A DNA stretch of 64,000 nt, from assembly GCF_031082405.1 (NCBI RefSeq), contig NZ_JAVHJU010000009.1:186001-250000 (forward strand). Direction: 5' to 3'. Positions 16,581 to 29,300 of the stretch are shown piece after piece (positions within the stretch are counted from its first letter, which is position 1; every line of letters begins with the position of its first letter). Under the pieces are notes generated by a model. The model was given only the letters and a program-made list of their open reading frames with translations. It did not search any database and had not been told where the DNA came from. This DNA comes from Amycolatopsis sp. A133 (GTDB lineage Bacteria > Actinomycetota > Actinomycetes > Mycobacteriales > Pseudonocardiaceae). A program made the translations under genes and the position numbers.

Positions 16581-17258
16581 ATGGATCACCCGCCGTTCGC
16601 CGTCACCGTCGACCTCGTCGTGCTCACCCTGACCGGGGACGAGCTGTGCGCACTGGTGGTGCGCCGCGGCGTGGCGCCGTACCTGGGGGAGTGGGCGTTG
16701 CCCGGCGGGTTCGTCCGCGAGGACGAGGACCTGGCGGACGCGGCGCGCCGGGAACTGGCCGAGGAGACCGGGCTGGCGGCGGGCACCGTCCACATCGAAC
16801 AGCTCGCCGGCTACGGCGCCCCGGACCGGGACCCGCGGATGCGGGTGGTCACGGTGGCGTACCTGGCGCTGGCCCCGGACCTCCCGGTGCCGCGCGCGGG
16901 CACGGACGCGGCGGAGGCCCGCTGGGCACCGGTGCGCGCGCTGCGGGCCGAACGCCTGGCGTTCGACCACGACCGCATCCTCGCCGACGGCGTCGAACGC
17001 GCCCGCGCCAAACTGGAGTACTCCCCGCTGGCCACGGCGTTCTGCGCGCCGGAGTTCACGGTCGCCGAGCTGCGCAGGGTGTACGAACTGGTGTGGGACA
17101 CCCGCCTCGACCCGCGCAACTTCCACCGCAAGGTGACCGGAGCCGAGGGGCTCCTGGAGCCGACGGACCGCACGACCACCCGCGACGGCGGCCGCCCGGC
17201 CCGGCTCTACCGGCGGGGTGCGGCGAAAGTGCTGTACCCGCCCATGCTGCGCAGCTGA
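16581..17258 (+). CDS. NrtR-type Nudix transcriptional regulator
   Basis: This 225-residue protein has an N-terminal Nudix domain (residues about 8-140) and a C-terminal winged helix (about 150-215, FTVAELRRVYELVWDTRLD). That is the architecture of NrtR, which senses ADP-ribose-type ligands to control NAD metabolism. The Nudix box is complete here (GFVREDE followed by RELAEETGL), so hydrolase activity is possible. Several regulatory NrtRs have lost it. The gene starts 10 bases after a perfect palindromic operator and diverges from the SPFH/NAD-kinase-like operon, its likely target. Confidence 0.82.
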   Translation: MDHPPFAVTVDLVVLTLTGDELCALVVRRGVAPYLGEWALPGGFVREDEDLADAARRELAEETGLAAGTVHIEQLAGYGAPDRDPRMRVVTVAYLALAPDLPVPRAGTDAAEARWAPVRALRAERLAFDHDRILADGVERARAKLEYSPLATAFCAPEFTVAELRRVYELVWDTRLDPRNFHRKVTGAEGLLEPTDRTTTRDGGRPARLYRRGAAKVLYPPMLRS

Positions 17259-17263
17259 TCACC

Positions 17264-17293
17264 CGGCGCCTTGGGGGGAACCTCGAGGCGCCG
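17264..17293. terminator. Bidirectional terminator hairpin
   Basis: The perfect 8-bp arms CGGCGCCT (17264-17271) and AGGCGCCG (17286-17293) lie in the 43-bp gap between the convergent NrtR-type and beta-galactosidase genes. Confidence 0.55.
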
Positions 17294-17301
17294 AGCCCGG
17301 A

Positions 17302-21238
<3,937 letters not shown>

Positions 21239-21290
21239 CGCCCACCTCCTCTTCCGGAGGACGAGTATGCCCGCTCCCGCCCGGCCGTGA

Positions 21291-21332
21291 AGGAGGGCGA
21301 CACGCGTGTCCAGGAGGTCGACACGCGTGGTC
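21291..21332. repeat. 21-bp tandem repeat array, left flank (2 units)
   Basis: Two consecutive 21-bp units (21291-21311 and 21312-21332) share the core GGTCGACACGCGTG (first unit GGGCGACACGCGTG). The same unit reappears downstream of the neighbouring nuclease-like gene with the same 21-bp period. There are no spacers, so this is not a CRISPR array. Confidence 0.85.
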
Positions 21333-21334
21333 AA

Positions 21335-21340
21335 TATAGT
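21335..21340 (+). promoter_or_regulatory. -10 element for a probably leaderless transcript
   Basis: TATAGT lies 6 bases before the ATG at 21347, and no Shine-Dalgarno sequence is present. Transcription would begin at or next to the start codon. No good -35 box is seen; the 21-bp repeat occupies that position. Confidence 0.55.
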
Positions 21341-21346
21341 ACTTCC

Positions 21347-23479
21347 ATGACGTCCGTCGATTCGCACACCGCGGTTCCGCAACTTGCGGCGCAGAGAGCC
21401 CTCTATCGTGGTCAGGCCAGCTCGATACCCGCCCTTCCCGGTGGCAAGGCAGTTTGGCTCCCGCTTGCACTCGAACTCGTCAAACAAGTGGGCGACGGGC
21501 GCGTGGTGGACCTCGACACGAACGCGGAGTTGTCGTTCGACATCGGTCGGATCGAGCCCCGTCAAGGTGGCGCCGCACCGAAACTGACGCCGGCGACCTG
21601 GCGCGAGTACTACTCCTTTTTGCGAGGCCTTCGGCTGGTGGAGAGCACAGCAGGAAAAGTTCATCTCACCGCCGCCGGACTGGAACTGCAGTCGAATCCG
21701 ACGCCGGAACGTCTCTCGGTGATCCTGGCCGACCGCACCAGGTTTTTCGCGGAGGTGCTGGCCATCATCGCGGAGGAGGCACTGACCGTAGACGAGGTCG
21801 ATGACCTGCTTCAAGCGCGTTACGGACAGTCCTGGCGCAGCAAGGGAAACACGCGCAGCCGGATGGACTGGCAAGAGGTTCTCGGCTTGATCGAAGCTAA
21901 AGGCAACCGTCGCTGGCAGATAACTCCAGCCGGGCGCACTCTGCTCGATGGACGGACGATAGTTACGCCAGAAGCCTTCGGAGACGAACCCGAACGCGTT
22001 GTGGAGATTCCGGAGCCTCCCGCGGAGGTCGCTGCGCTGCTCGCGGACCTCGACGCATTGAACCGCGCGCACGAGTCCCGGAGTACCTACAACATCTGGG
22101 TGCCGAGTCCGCCGTCGAAACCCAACAAGGTCGAGAACCTCAGGATCATCATCAACGCCGTGTTCGAGAAGATCGAGCGCGATGAACTTTTCACCTTCAT
22201 TTGCCAGACGTTCGAGCTCAAGCGCAGTAGCGTGGCATCGATGTTGCCGTTCATGCGCGCGTCGGGGATTCTCGTCGAGGTCGGTCGTGGAGTTTTCGAG
22301 GCCACGCCTGCGGCGAGAGCTTGGGTCGAGTCCGGCGACGACCTGAACTTCATCCGGATCCTCCATGCGAACATGCGGTTCGTCGGCGAGATGATCCGCG
22401 CTGTCGAAAACGACGCCACACGCAATGCGGTGTATGCAGAAGCCGCACTGTTCGGCTTGAACATCGACAAGAGCCGGTGGATTGCCGGCTTTCTACTCAA
22501 TACCGGGCTCATCGAAGAATCACGGTACGGCAGTCTCAGGGCCACGCCGCGCGGGTCTGCGCTGGCTGCCGAGCTTCCTCTTGCGGACATGCCGACAACG
22601 CAGGGCGCACCCGGCAGCGAGGTTGTAGTCAGCCGGGTCGTCGAAGAGGGGCAGTCGCCGAATTTGCGGGAAACCTTGGTCAGGCTGTCCCGAGAACCGC
22701 ATGCCGGGGGTGAGGGCTCGGGTCGGGCATTCGAAAAGGCGGTCCGGGACACCTTCCTCGCACTGGGATTCGAAGCCCGCGCAGTGGGCGGCGCCGGCGA
22801 CACCGACGTGCTTGTCCGATGGCGCGACAAGGATGGCGTGCAGTCCACGGCAATCATCGAGGCGAAATCTCGGGCGAGCGGCAGTGTCACGCACACAGAT
22901 GTCAGCGACGTGGCGATCGAGACGCACAAGAACCGGCATCGTGCAAGCCTTGTTGCGGTTGTCGGCCCAGGCTTCAACGGGGACACCATCAAGGACATGG
23001 CGGCACAGAAGAGCTGGGCCCTGCTGGATGCTGAGCGGCTGGGAACCCTTGCCGACGTATCCATCGAGTTCGGGCTCCGGCCTTGCGAGGTGGGCCGGAT
23101 GTTCCAGGTTCCCAACGGGCTCTCGGACCTCGAGGACTTGATCGCGGATCGCCAGAGGGAGCTGGATGTCACTTCGTTCTTGCTTGCCAAACTGGCGGAA
23201 GAGGCGAGTGAATCCGGAGAAGCGATCTCGGCGCGCGATATCTCCCGGGACGGTCGTCGAACCGACCTGGCTCCCAGCGTCGACGAGGTGGTGGTTGCCA
23301 TCGACGCACTGCTGCAAATGCAGATCGGAGCGCTGCGGCTGGTGGATGTGGCCGATGACCCGAAATTCGCAACCTATGTCCTCGGTGACGCATCGGCCGG
23401 AGCGGGGCAGCTTCGTGCTCTTGCGGGGGCAATCGAGCGCGGAGTTGCCTCGGTCGGCAGGTCGGGATCGGTAGGCTGA
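21347..23479 (+). CDS. Winged-helix plus PD-(D/E)XK restriction-endonuclease-like protein
   Basis: This 710-residue protein reads as an orphan nuclease. Residues about 60-450 look like serial winged-helix modules, for example YYSFLRGLRLVESTAGKVHLT, VASMLPFMRASGILVEVGRGVF and WIAGFLLNTGLIEESRYGSL. The C-terminal part (about 460-620) is a nuclease fold. GRAFEKAVRDTFLALGF is followed by Asp487 (GDTDVLV) and Glu505-Ala-Lys507 (IIEAKS), a PD-(D/E)XK site. The layout recalls FokI, with DNA-recognition winged helices then a cleavage domain. No methyltransferase adjoins it, so a type IV or other defence role is inferred. Codon use is visibly less GC-biased than its neighbours. It has no Shine-Dalgarno and is flanked by 21-bp repeat arrays, which suggests horizontal arrival. 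Confidence 0.7.
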   Translation: MTSVDSHTAVPQLAAQRALYRGQASSIPALPGGKAVWLPLALELVKQVGDGRVVDLDTNAELSFDIGRIEPRQGGAAPKLTPATWREYYSFLRGLRLVESTAGKVHLTAAGLELQSNPTPERLSVILADRTRFFAEVLAIIAEEALTVDEVDDLLQARYGQSWRSKGNTRSRMDWQEVLGLIEAKGNRRWQITPAGRTLLDGRTIVTPEAFGDEPERVVEIPEPPAEVAALLADLDALNRAHESRSTYNIWVPSPPSKPNKVENLRIIINAVFEKIERDELFTFICQTFELKRSSVASMLPFMRASGILVEVGRGVFEATPAARAWVESGDDLNFIRILHANMRFVGEMIRAVENDATRNAVYAEAALFGLNIDKSRWIAGFLLNTGLIEESRYGSLRATPRGSALAAELPLADMPTTQGAPGSEVVVSRVVEEGQSPNLRETLVRLSREPHAGGEGSGRAFEKAVRDTFLALGFEARAVGGAGDTDVLVRWRDKDGVQSTAIIEAKSRASGSVTHTDVSDVAIETHKNRHRASLVAVVGPGFNGDTIKDMAAQKSWALLDAERLGTLADVSIEFGLRPCEVGRMFQVPNGLSDLEDLIADRQRELDVTSFLLAKLAEEASESGEAISARDISRDGRRTDLAPSVDEVVVAIDALLQMQIGALRLVDVADDPKFATYVLGDASAGAGQLRALAGAIERGVASVGRSGSVG

Positions 23480-23511
23480 CCGCCCAGCTGCGCCGACTCC
23501 GTCCGCGTTCG

Positions 23512-23574
23512 GAAGGGTCGACACGCGTGTTCGGGAGGTCGACACGCGCGATTGAAGGGTCGACACGGTGTTGG
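23512..23574. repeat. 21-bp tandem repeat array, right flank (3 units)
   Basis: Units at 23512-23532, 23533-23553 and 23554-23574 carry GGTCGACACG in phase with the left array. The last unit is degenerate (CACGGTG). Together with the left array they bracket the nuclease-like gene over about 2.28 kb. Confidence 0.85.
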
Positions 23575-23579
23575 AGTTG

Positions 23580-23772
23580 CCCTGTGGGGCCGGACACCTT
23601 GATTCCAGACGGTGGTCTGGAGGGAGGATGTCCTGGTGTCTCGCAGGTCGAAGTATCCGGAGCAGTTCCGTCGCGATGCGATCGAGCTGGTCGACTCGAG
23701 TGACCGTCCGTTGCGGCAGATCGCCCGGGAGCTGGGGGTCAATCATGAGACCTTGCGCTCGTGGGTCAACCC
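23580..23772 (+). mobile_element. IS3-family remnant: left end and truncated orfA
   Basis: After an end-like sequence, TGTGGGGCCGGACACC (23583-23598), comes a GTG at 23636. It opens VSRRSKYPEQFRRDAIELVD followed by RQIARELGVNHETLRSWV, the IS3 OrfA helix-turn-helix. Similarity stops near 23770, where unrelated coding sequence begins. The rest of orfA, orfB with its DDE residues and the right end are missing, so it cannot move by itself. It lies right beside the 21-bp repeats. Confidence 0.75.
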
Positions 23773-23895
23773 TGCGTCCCGGGCCGGTGCGCGGTCTGCA
23801 TCTGGAGCCCGGGGCTGGACGCGCGCGGCAACTCCGTCGCCGGGGTCGCCGCGCTCGACCGGTTCACCACGCTGACCGGCTGGTCGGTTTTCTGA
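23773..23895 (+). pseudogene. 3' remnant of a glutaminase gene
   Basis: Directly after the IS remnant, one frame reads PGRCAVCIWSPGLDARGNSV and continues AGVAALDRF, to a TGA at 23893-23895. The LPGxxxxxxWSPxLDxRGNSVxG pattern is the C-terminal end of beta-lactamase-fold glutaminases (GlsA). The upstream nine-tenths of the gene, including the catalytic Ser-x-x-Lys, is absent. An insertion or deletion at this junction has therefore destroyed it. The fragment is about 40 codons out of a usual 300 or more. Confidence 0.65.
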
Positions 23896-23897
23896 GA

Positions 23898-24515
23898 TCA
23901 GCGCAGGTAGTTGTAGACGCTGGCCCGGGAGATCCCGAGCAGGTCGGTCAGCGACGGCACCGCGTTCTTCAGCTCCAGGAACCCTCGCTCCTTCAGCGAC
24001 CGCGCGAGGTCTTTCTTCGCGGCCGCCGGCAGGCTGCGCGGGGTGTGGCCGCGCTCGGTGGCGTAGTCCTCGACCAGGGCGCGCAGCTCGTCGCCCGTGC
24101 GGGCGCGCAGCGATTCGGTGAGCGGGGCCGGGTCGTCGGTACTGGCCAGGCGGGTCAGTGCGTGGGCCGCCGAGCCGAGCAGGGAGACGTCGAGGTTGAG
24201 GCAGAGCGCCGCGACGTACTCGCCCTCCGAGTTGCGGATGCCGATCGACGTGCTCTTCGCGGGCCGTCCGTCCGGGAGGCGGTTGGGGTAGTTCTGCAGC
24301 ACGTCCGGGAACGCCGCGTCGGCGATCCGGGCCAGGCCCAGCTCGGTGGCGGGATCACCGACCGCGCGCCCGGACAGGCCGCCTTCGATCGCCCGGACGG
24401 CGTGGGCGGGGTCGCGCAGGTCGTGCAGCACCACCTCGCACAGCCCGGGGAACATCCGGCCGACGGCGTGGGCGATCTTCCCGGCCTCGCGCAGCAGCAG
24501 CTCGTCCTCGGTCAT
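23898..24515 (-). CDS. YheO/DauR-like PAS-HTH transcriptional regulator
   Basis: This 205-residue protein has an N-terminal YheO-like PAS domain (residues about 10-120, CEVVLHDLRDPAHAVRAIEGG and GIRNSEGEYVAALCLNLDVS). The C-terminal HTH_22 domain ends SLTDLLGISRASVYNYLR. That is the DauR/YheO architecture, which often controls catabolism of the amino acid used by a neighbouring PLP enzyme. It overlaps the upstream threonine-synthase-family gene by 4 bases (ATGA), so the two are co-translated. It probably acts on the inverted repeat in front of that gene. Confidence 0.82.
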   Translation of the reverse strand: MTEDELLLREAGKIAHAVGRMFPGLCEVVLHDLRDPAHAVRAIEGGLSGRAVGDPATELGLARIADAAFPDVLQNYPNRLPDGRPAKSTSIGIRNSEGEYVAALCLNLDVSLLGSAAHALTRLASTDDPAPLTESLRARTGDELRALVEDYATERGHTPRSLPAAAKKDLARSLKERGFLELKNAVPSLTDLLGISRASVYNYLR

Positions 24516-25618
24516 CCGATCAGCTCCCGCAGCTTGTCCGCCGCCTTCAGCCCGGAGCCGGTGAGCACGACGACGGTGGTTTCGCCGGGCCGGATCGCGC
24601 CGCGGCCGCGGAAGACGTCGATGGCCGCGGCGGCCGTCGCGCTGGTCGGCTCCGCGTAGAGGCCCAGCGACGCCAGGCGGCGGGCGGCCGCGGCGATGGC
24701 GTCCTCCTCGATCGCGGCGGTGTCGCCGCCCGAGCGCCGGATCGCCGCGACGACCTGCGGCAGCCGCACCGGCCGCCGGATCGCGGTCCCTTCGGCGATC
24801 GTCGGGGCGAACGCCGGTGGCTGCCGGTCGTGGAAGGCCGCGTCGAGGGGGGAGCAGTTGCGCGGCTGCGCGACGAGCAGGCGCGGGAGCCGCGTGATCG
24901 ACCCGGCGGCCAGCAGTTCCCCGAACCCGAGGTCGCAGCCCAGCACGATGCTGCCCGCACCGGCGACGGTGACGACGGCGTCCGGCGCGCGGAACCCGAG
25001 GTCTTCCCACAGCTCGTAGGCGAGGGTCTTGGTGCCCTGCAGGAAGAACGGGTGCCAGTTGTGGCTGGCGTAGGTCGTGCGGCCCGACCGGCGGACGGCT
25101 TCGGCGGCGGTGTCGTCACGGGTGCCCGGGACCAGTTCGACGGCCGCGCCGTACGCGCGGGCCTGCAGGACCTTCGCCGGCGACGTGCCCTCGGGCGCCA
25201 GGACGGTCGCCGCGATGCCGGCCGCGGCGCTGTAGGCCGCCACCGACGAGCCGCCGTTGCCGGAACTGTCCTCCAGGAGCTCCTTCACCCCGGCGCCGGC
25301 CAGCGCGGAGACCATGACGCTGGAGCCGCGGTCCTTGAAACTGCCGGTCGGGCCGAACCATTCGAGCTTGAACCGGACCTCGGCGTCGCCCCAGACCTGC
25401 GGGACGAGCGGGGTGCAGCCTTCGCCGAGCGACACCGGGCGGAGGTCGCCGGGCAACGCGGCCCGGTAGCGCCAGAGCGAGCGGATCCCGGTCTCGACCT
25501 GGTCCGGGCGCAGGCCGGGCCTGGGCGCGACGGTCAGCGGGGCACCGTCATCGCCGCGCCAGCGCAGCGGATCGCCGGGGTACCGGGTGCCCCGCTCGTC
25601 GGTGTACCAGTACGGCAC
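24512..25618 (-). CDS. Threonine synthase-family PLP enzyme
   Basis: This 368-residue fold-type II PLP enzyme binds its cofactor through Lys95 in GPTGSFKDRG. The phosphate-binding loop is the Gly/Ser-rich SSGNGGSSVAAYSAAAG. The usual threonine synthase N-terminal helix region is short here. Start: the first GTG (25624) overlaps the Shine-Dalgarno GGAGG, so the GTG two codons later at 25618, spaced 5 bases, is preferred. Coupling to a DauR-like regulator, with no hom/thrB nearby, hints at a catabolic or specialised dehydratase/lyase rather than housekeeping ThrC. That is inference. Confidence 0.72.
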   Translation of the reverse strand: MPYWYTDERGTRYPGDPLRWRGDDGAPLTVAPRPGLRPDQVETGIRSLWRYRAALPGDLRPVSLGEGCTPLVPQVWGDAEVRFKLEWFGPTGSFKDRGSSVMVSALAGAGVKELLEDSSGNGGSSVAAYSAAAGIAATVLAPEGTSPAKVLQARAYGAAVELVPGTRDDTAAEAVRRSGRTTYASHNWHPFFLQGTKTLAYELWEDLGFRAPDAVVTVAGAGSIVLGCDLGFGELLAAGSITRLPRLLVAQPRNCSPLDAAFHDRQPPAFAPTIAEGTAIRRPVRLPQVVAAIRRSGGDTAAIEEDAIAAAARRLASLGLYAEPTSATAAAAIDVFRGRGAIRPGETTVVVLTGSGLKAADKLRELIG

Positions 25619-25631
25619 CGTCACCTCCGTG

Positions 25632-25652
25632 GGTTGGACGAACAGTCCAACC
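25632..25652 (-). promoter_or_regulatory. Operator GGTTGGAC-N5-GTCCAACC
   Basis: A perfect 8-bp inverted repeat with a 5-base centre lies 13 bases upstream of the chosen start of the PLP enzyme gene. The DauR-like protein of the same operon is the likely ligand-dependent regulator. Confidence 0.65.
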
Positions 25653-25675
25653 TTAGACCTACTGTCTAGTAGTAC

Positions 25676-26315
25676 TCACTGGTACGCGAAATGTCTTCAG
25701 CTTCTTCTCAGGAAAAGCTTGTAACGCGGTGGGGGAAAATTTCGATCACCGGTGCCGGCCGTCGTACCCGCTGGTGGTCGCCCGAATACCGCCGGTCGTC
25801 GCCCGCGGGGTGGCGGGCGGGTGCCGATCTCCCCGTTCGTGGTCGTGTGAGCACCGGGAACCCCGGCACGCGACCAATCCACAGTGGACCTCCGCGGCCG
25901 GGCGGCGATGGCTCTTCTATTCTTCGGCGGATTCTTGCCGCGTCCCGTAAAAGGGTCTGAAAATTGTCGTGGCCAACCGGCGGAAGATGGCTCCGTATGG
26001 CCGGTGAAGCCGGGTATTCCGCACGCTCGCTTTACCGCGGGGAAAAGCGGAGGTGACCGCGCGGAAACGCCGGACCCGCCGGTAGGCGTAGGCCGGACCG
26101 GGCAACGGTCCCGCGTCCACCAGGCGGGATGGCTTGCGCCGTCCGGCGGCGCGTACCGGGTGGACCACGCCGCCGAACTGGTCCGCCGGGGCAGGACCGG
26201 GCAATCGGAGTGCCCGCCCCGGGCAAGGAACGTGACGGCGACGTTAAATTCTTGCGCCGTCGGCCTGGTCCATCCCGAATTTTCTGAACCCCGGCTATGA
26301 AATCGCGGTGGGTTG
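25676..26315. other. Long non-coding leader region before the lipid synthase operon
   Basis: About 640 bp without a convincing gene: the open frames here lack ribosome sites and known motifs. It contains one TCCACAGTGGA motif (25878-25888) and several AT-richer tracts around 25720-25750, 25915-25970 and 26240-26300. It is a plausible site of distal control for the downstream operon. Nothing further is recognised. Confidence 0.5.
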
Positions 26316-26344
26316 TTGACGGCGCGGAAGGAACCCGCTTAAGT
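26316..26344 (+). promoter_or_regulatory. Sigma70-type promoter of the lipid synthase operon
   Basis: TTGACG (26316-26321), a 17-base spacer, then TTAAGT (26339-26344). The predicted start near 26351 leaves a leader of about 38 bases. It includes GGGAG (26379-26383), 5 bases before the ATG at 26389. Confidence 0.6.
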
Positions 26345-26388
26345 ACACCCCGTTACCCATCACCCTTTCGTGCGTAGCGGGAGTTCCC

Positions 26389-29300
26389 ATGCGTCTCTCG
26401 AAAGACGACTCCGTGCCGGCCGAGCTGGTCGTCGCCGTGTCGCCGCTGCGATGGCCGTCGGCGCGCGGGGTCGCCGCCGCCGCGCGCGGAGGCGCGCTCG
26501 GCGTGCTAGATCTGACGGCCGGGGGCGCCGCGGCCGCGGAGGAGCTCGCGCTGCTGGGGGAATGGGGCATCCCGGCGTTCGGGGTCCGGCTCGCCCGCCC
26601 CGCGGAGGCGGACCTGCCCGATGCCGCGACCACCGTGCTGCTGACCGAAGATTCCCCGTGCACGGCGCGGGATTTCCCGGGCCGGCGGGTGCTGGCCGAG
26701 GTCACCTCCCGCGCGGCGGCCGGCCGCGCGGTCGCCGCCGGCGCGGCCGGCCTGATCGCGCGCGGCCACGAATGCGGCGGCCCGGCCGGGGAACTGAGCA
26801 CCTTCGTGCTGCTGCAGGCCCTGCTCGACGACGACGCACTCGGCGTCCCGGTGTGGGCGGCGGGCGGCATCGGCCCGCACACCGCCGCGGCCGCCGTCGC
26901 GGGCGGCGCGGCCGGGGTCGTCGTCGACACCCAGCTCGCCCTGCTGCCGGAAGCCGAACTGCCATCCGCCCTCACCACGGCCGTCACCGGCCTCGACGGC
27001 TCGGAAACGACCGTCGTCGACGGCGTCCGCGTGCTGGCCCGGCGCGGGAGCACCCCGGTCGAAGCGGGCCAGGACGTCTTCCTCGCCACCCGGTTCCGCG
27101 ACCGCTGGGGCACGGTGACCGCGGCGGTGCGCGGCCTGGCCGACGCCGTCGGCGAAGCCCTGCGCCTGCCCGACGCGGTGCTGGGCCCCGGCAGCGCGGG
27201 CAGCCGCGCACTCGGCACGGCACTGCCGGTCGCACAGGGACCGATGACCCGGGTCAGCGACCAGCCCGCGTTCGCGGCCGCGGTCGCCGCGGGCGGGGCG
27301 CTGCCGTTCATCGCGCTGGCCCTCTCCGGCCCGGAACAGACCCGCGACGTCCTGGAACGAACCCGCGCGGCCGTCGGCGACGCGCCGTGGGGTGTCGGTG
27401 TCCTCGGGTTCGCCGCCGACGACGTCAAAGCCGCGCAGCTGGCGGTGATCCGCGAGCTGCGGCCCACCCACGCGATCATCGCCGGTGGCCGCCCGGCCCA
27501 GGCCGCGGCCTTGGAGGAAGCCGGCATCGCCACCTTCCTCCACGTGCCCTCACCGGGCCTGCTGAAGCAGTTCCTCGAGGCGGGGGCGCGCAAGTTCGTC
27601 TTCGAGGGCTCGGAATGCGGCGGCCACGTCGGCCCGCGCACCAGCTTCCCGCTGTGGGAGGCCCAGCTCGGCGTGCTCGCCGACTTCCTCGCGGCCACCC
27701 CGGACGCGGCCGCCGGCCTGCAGCTGCTGTTCGCCGGCGGCATCCACGACGAACGCTCGGCCGCGATGGTGGCCGCCCTCGCCGCGCCGGTCGCCGCGCG
27801 GGGCGTTGCCGCCGGGGTTCTGATGGGCACCGCCTACCTCTTCACCCGCGAGGCCGTCGACGCGGGCGCCGTGCTTCCGCTGTTCCAGCGCCGGCTCCTG
27901 GAAGCCGAGCACACCGACCTGCTCGAAACCGCGCCGGGACACGCCACCCGCTGCGTCCGCAGCCCGTTCACCGAGGAGTACGCGGCGATCAAGGCGGACC
28001 TCGCCGGGCGCGGCGTGCCGAGCCGGGACGCGTGGGAACACCTGGAGACCCTCAACGTCGGGCGGCTCCGCCTGGCGAGCAAGGGCATCGAGCGCGTCGG
28101 GGCCGAACTGCGCGACGTCGGCGAAGACCGCCAGCTCGCCGAGGGCATGTTCATGGCGGGCGAGGTCGCCGTGCTGCGCTCGGCCGTCACCACGATCGCC
28201 GGTCTGCACCACTCGGTCGGCGAAGGCGCGAACGCGTTCCTGCGCGCGCGGGCCGCCGAATTCGGCGTCGCCGAGGTGGAACCGGCGGCCCCCGAGCCGC
28301 TGGACATCGCGATCGTCGGCATGGCCTGCATGTTCCCGCAGGCTCCCGACCTGGCGGCGTTCTGGGCGAACGTCCTGGCCGGCACCGACGCGGTCACCGA
28401 AGTGCCGCCGCAGCGCTGGGACACCGCCTTGTACTACGACCCGGAGGGCCAAGGGGAGCGGACGCCGTCGCGCTGGGGCGGATTCCTGCCCGAGATCGGC
28501 TTCGACCCGCTCAAGTACGGCATTCCGCCGTCGTCGCTGGCCAGCATCGAACCCGTGCAGCTGCTGGCCCTGGAGGCCGCGCACCGCGCGCTGGCCGATG
28601 CGGGCTACGCCGGCCGCGCGTTCGACCGGGCCCGGACGTCGGTGGTGTTCGGCGCCGAAGCGGGCAGCGACCTGTCGAACGCGATGACCTTGCGCTCGGT
28701 GCTGCCGTCCTACGTGGGCGAGCTACCGTCCGAACTGGACGAACGGCTGCCGCGGATCACCGAGGACTCCTTCCCGGGCGTGCTGGCCAACGTCATCGCC
28801 GGGCGGATCGCCAACCGGCTCGACCTGGGCGGCGCCAACTACACGGTCGACGCCGCGTGCGCGTCCTCGCTGACCGCGGTCGACGTCGCCTGCAAGGAAC
28901 TGACCGCCGGCACCAGCGACCTCGTCCTCTGCGGCGGCGCGGACCTGCACAACGGCATCAACGACTACCTCCTGTTCGCTTCGGCGCACGCCCTCTCGCC
29001 CACCGGGCGGTCGGCGACGTTCGACAGCGCGGCCGACGGCATCGCGCTCGGCGAAGGCGTCGCCTGCATCGCCCTGAAGCGCCTCGCCGACGCCGAACGC
29101 GACGGCGACCGCGTGTACGCGGTGATCAAGGGCGTCGGCGCGGCCTCCGACGGCCGCGCGCTGGGCCTGACCGCCCCCCGGCCCGAGGGCCAGCACACCG
29201 CGTTGACCCGCGCCTACCGCAACGCCGGCGTCTCGCCCGCGCGCGTCGGGCTCGTCGAGGCGCACGGCACCGGCACCGTCGTCGGCGACCGGACCGAGCT

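Noticed and set aside
21291..23574. CRISPR array
   Set aside because: The 21-bp units are directly adjacent with no spacers, and no cas genes are present.
25691..26300. Small genes in the gap before the lipid synthase
   Set aside because: Open frames exist but none has a ribosome site, codon pattern or recognisable domain.
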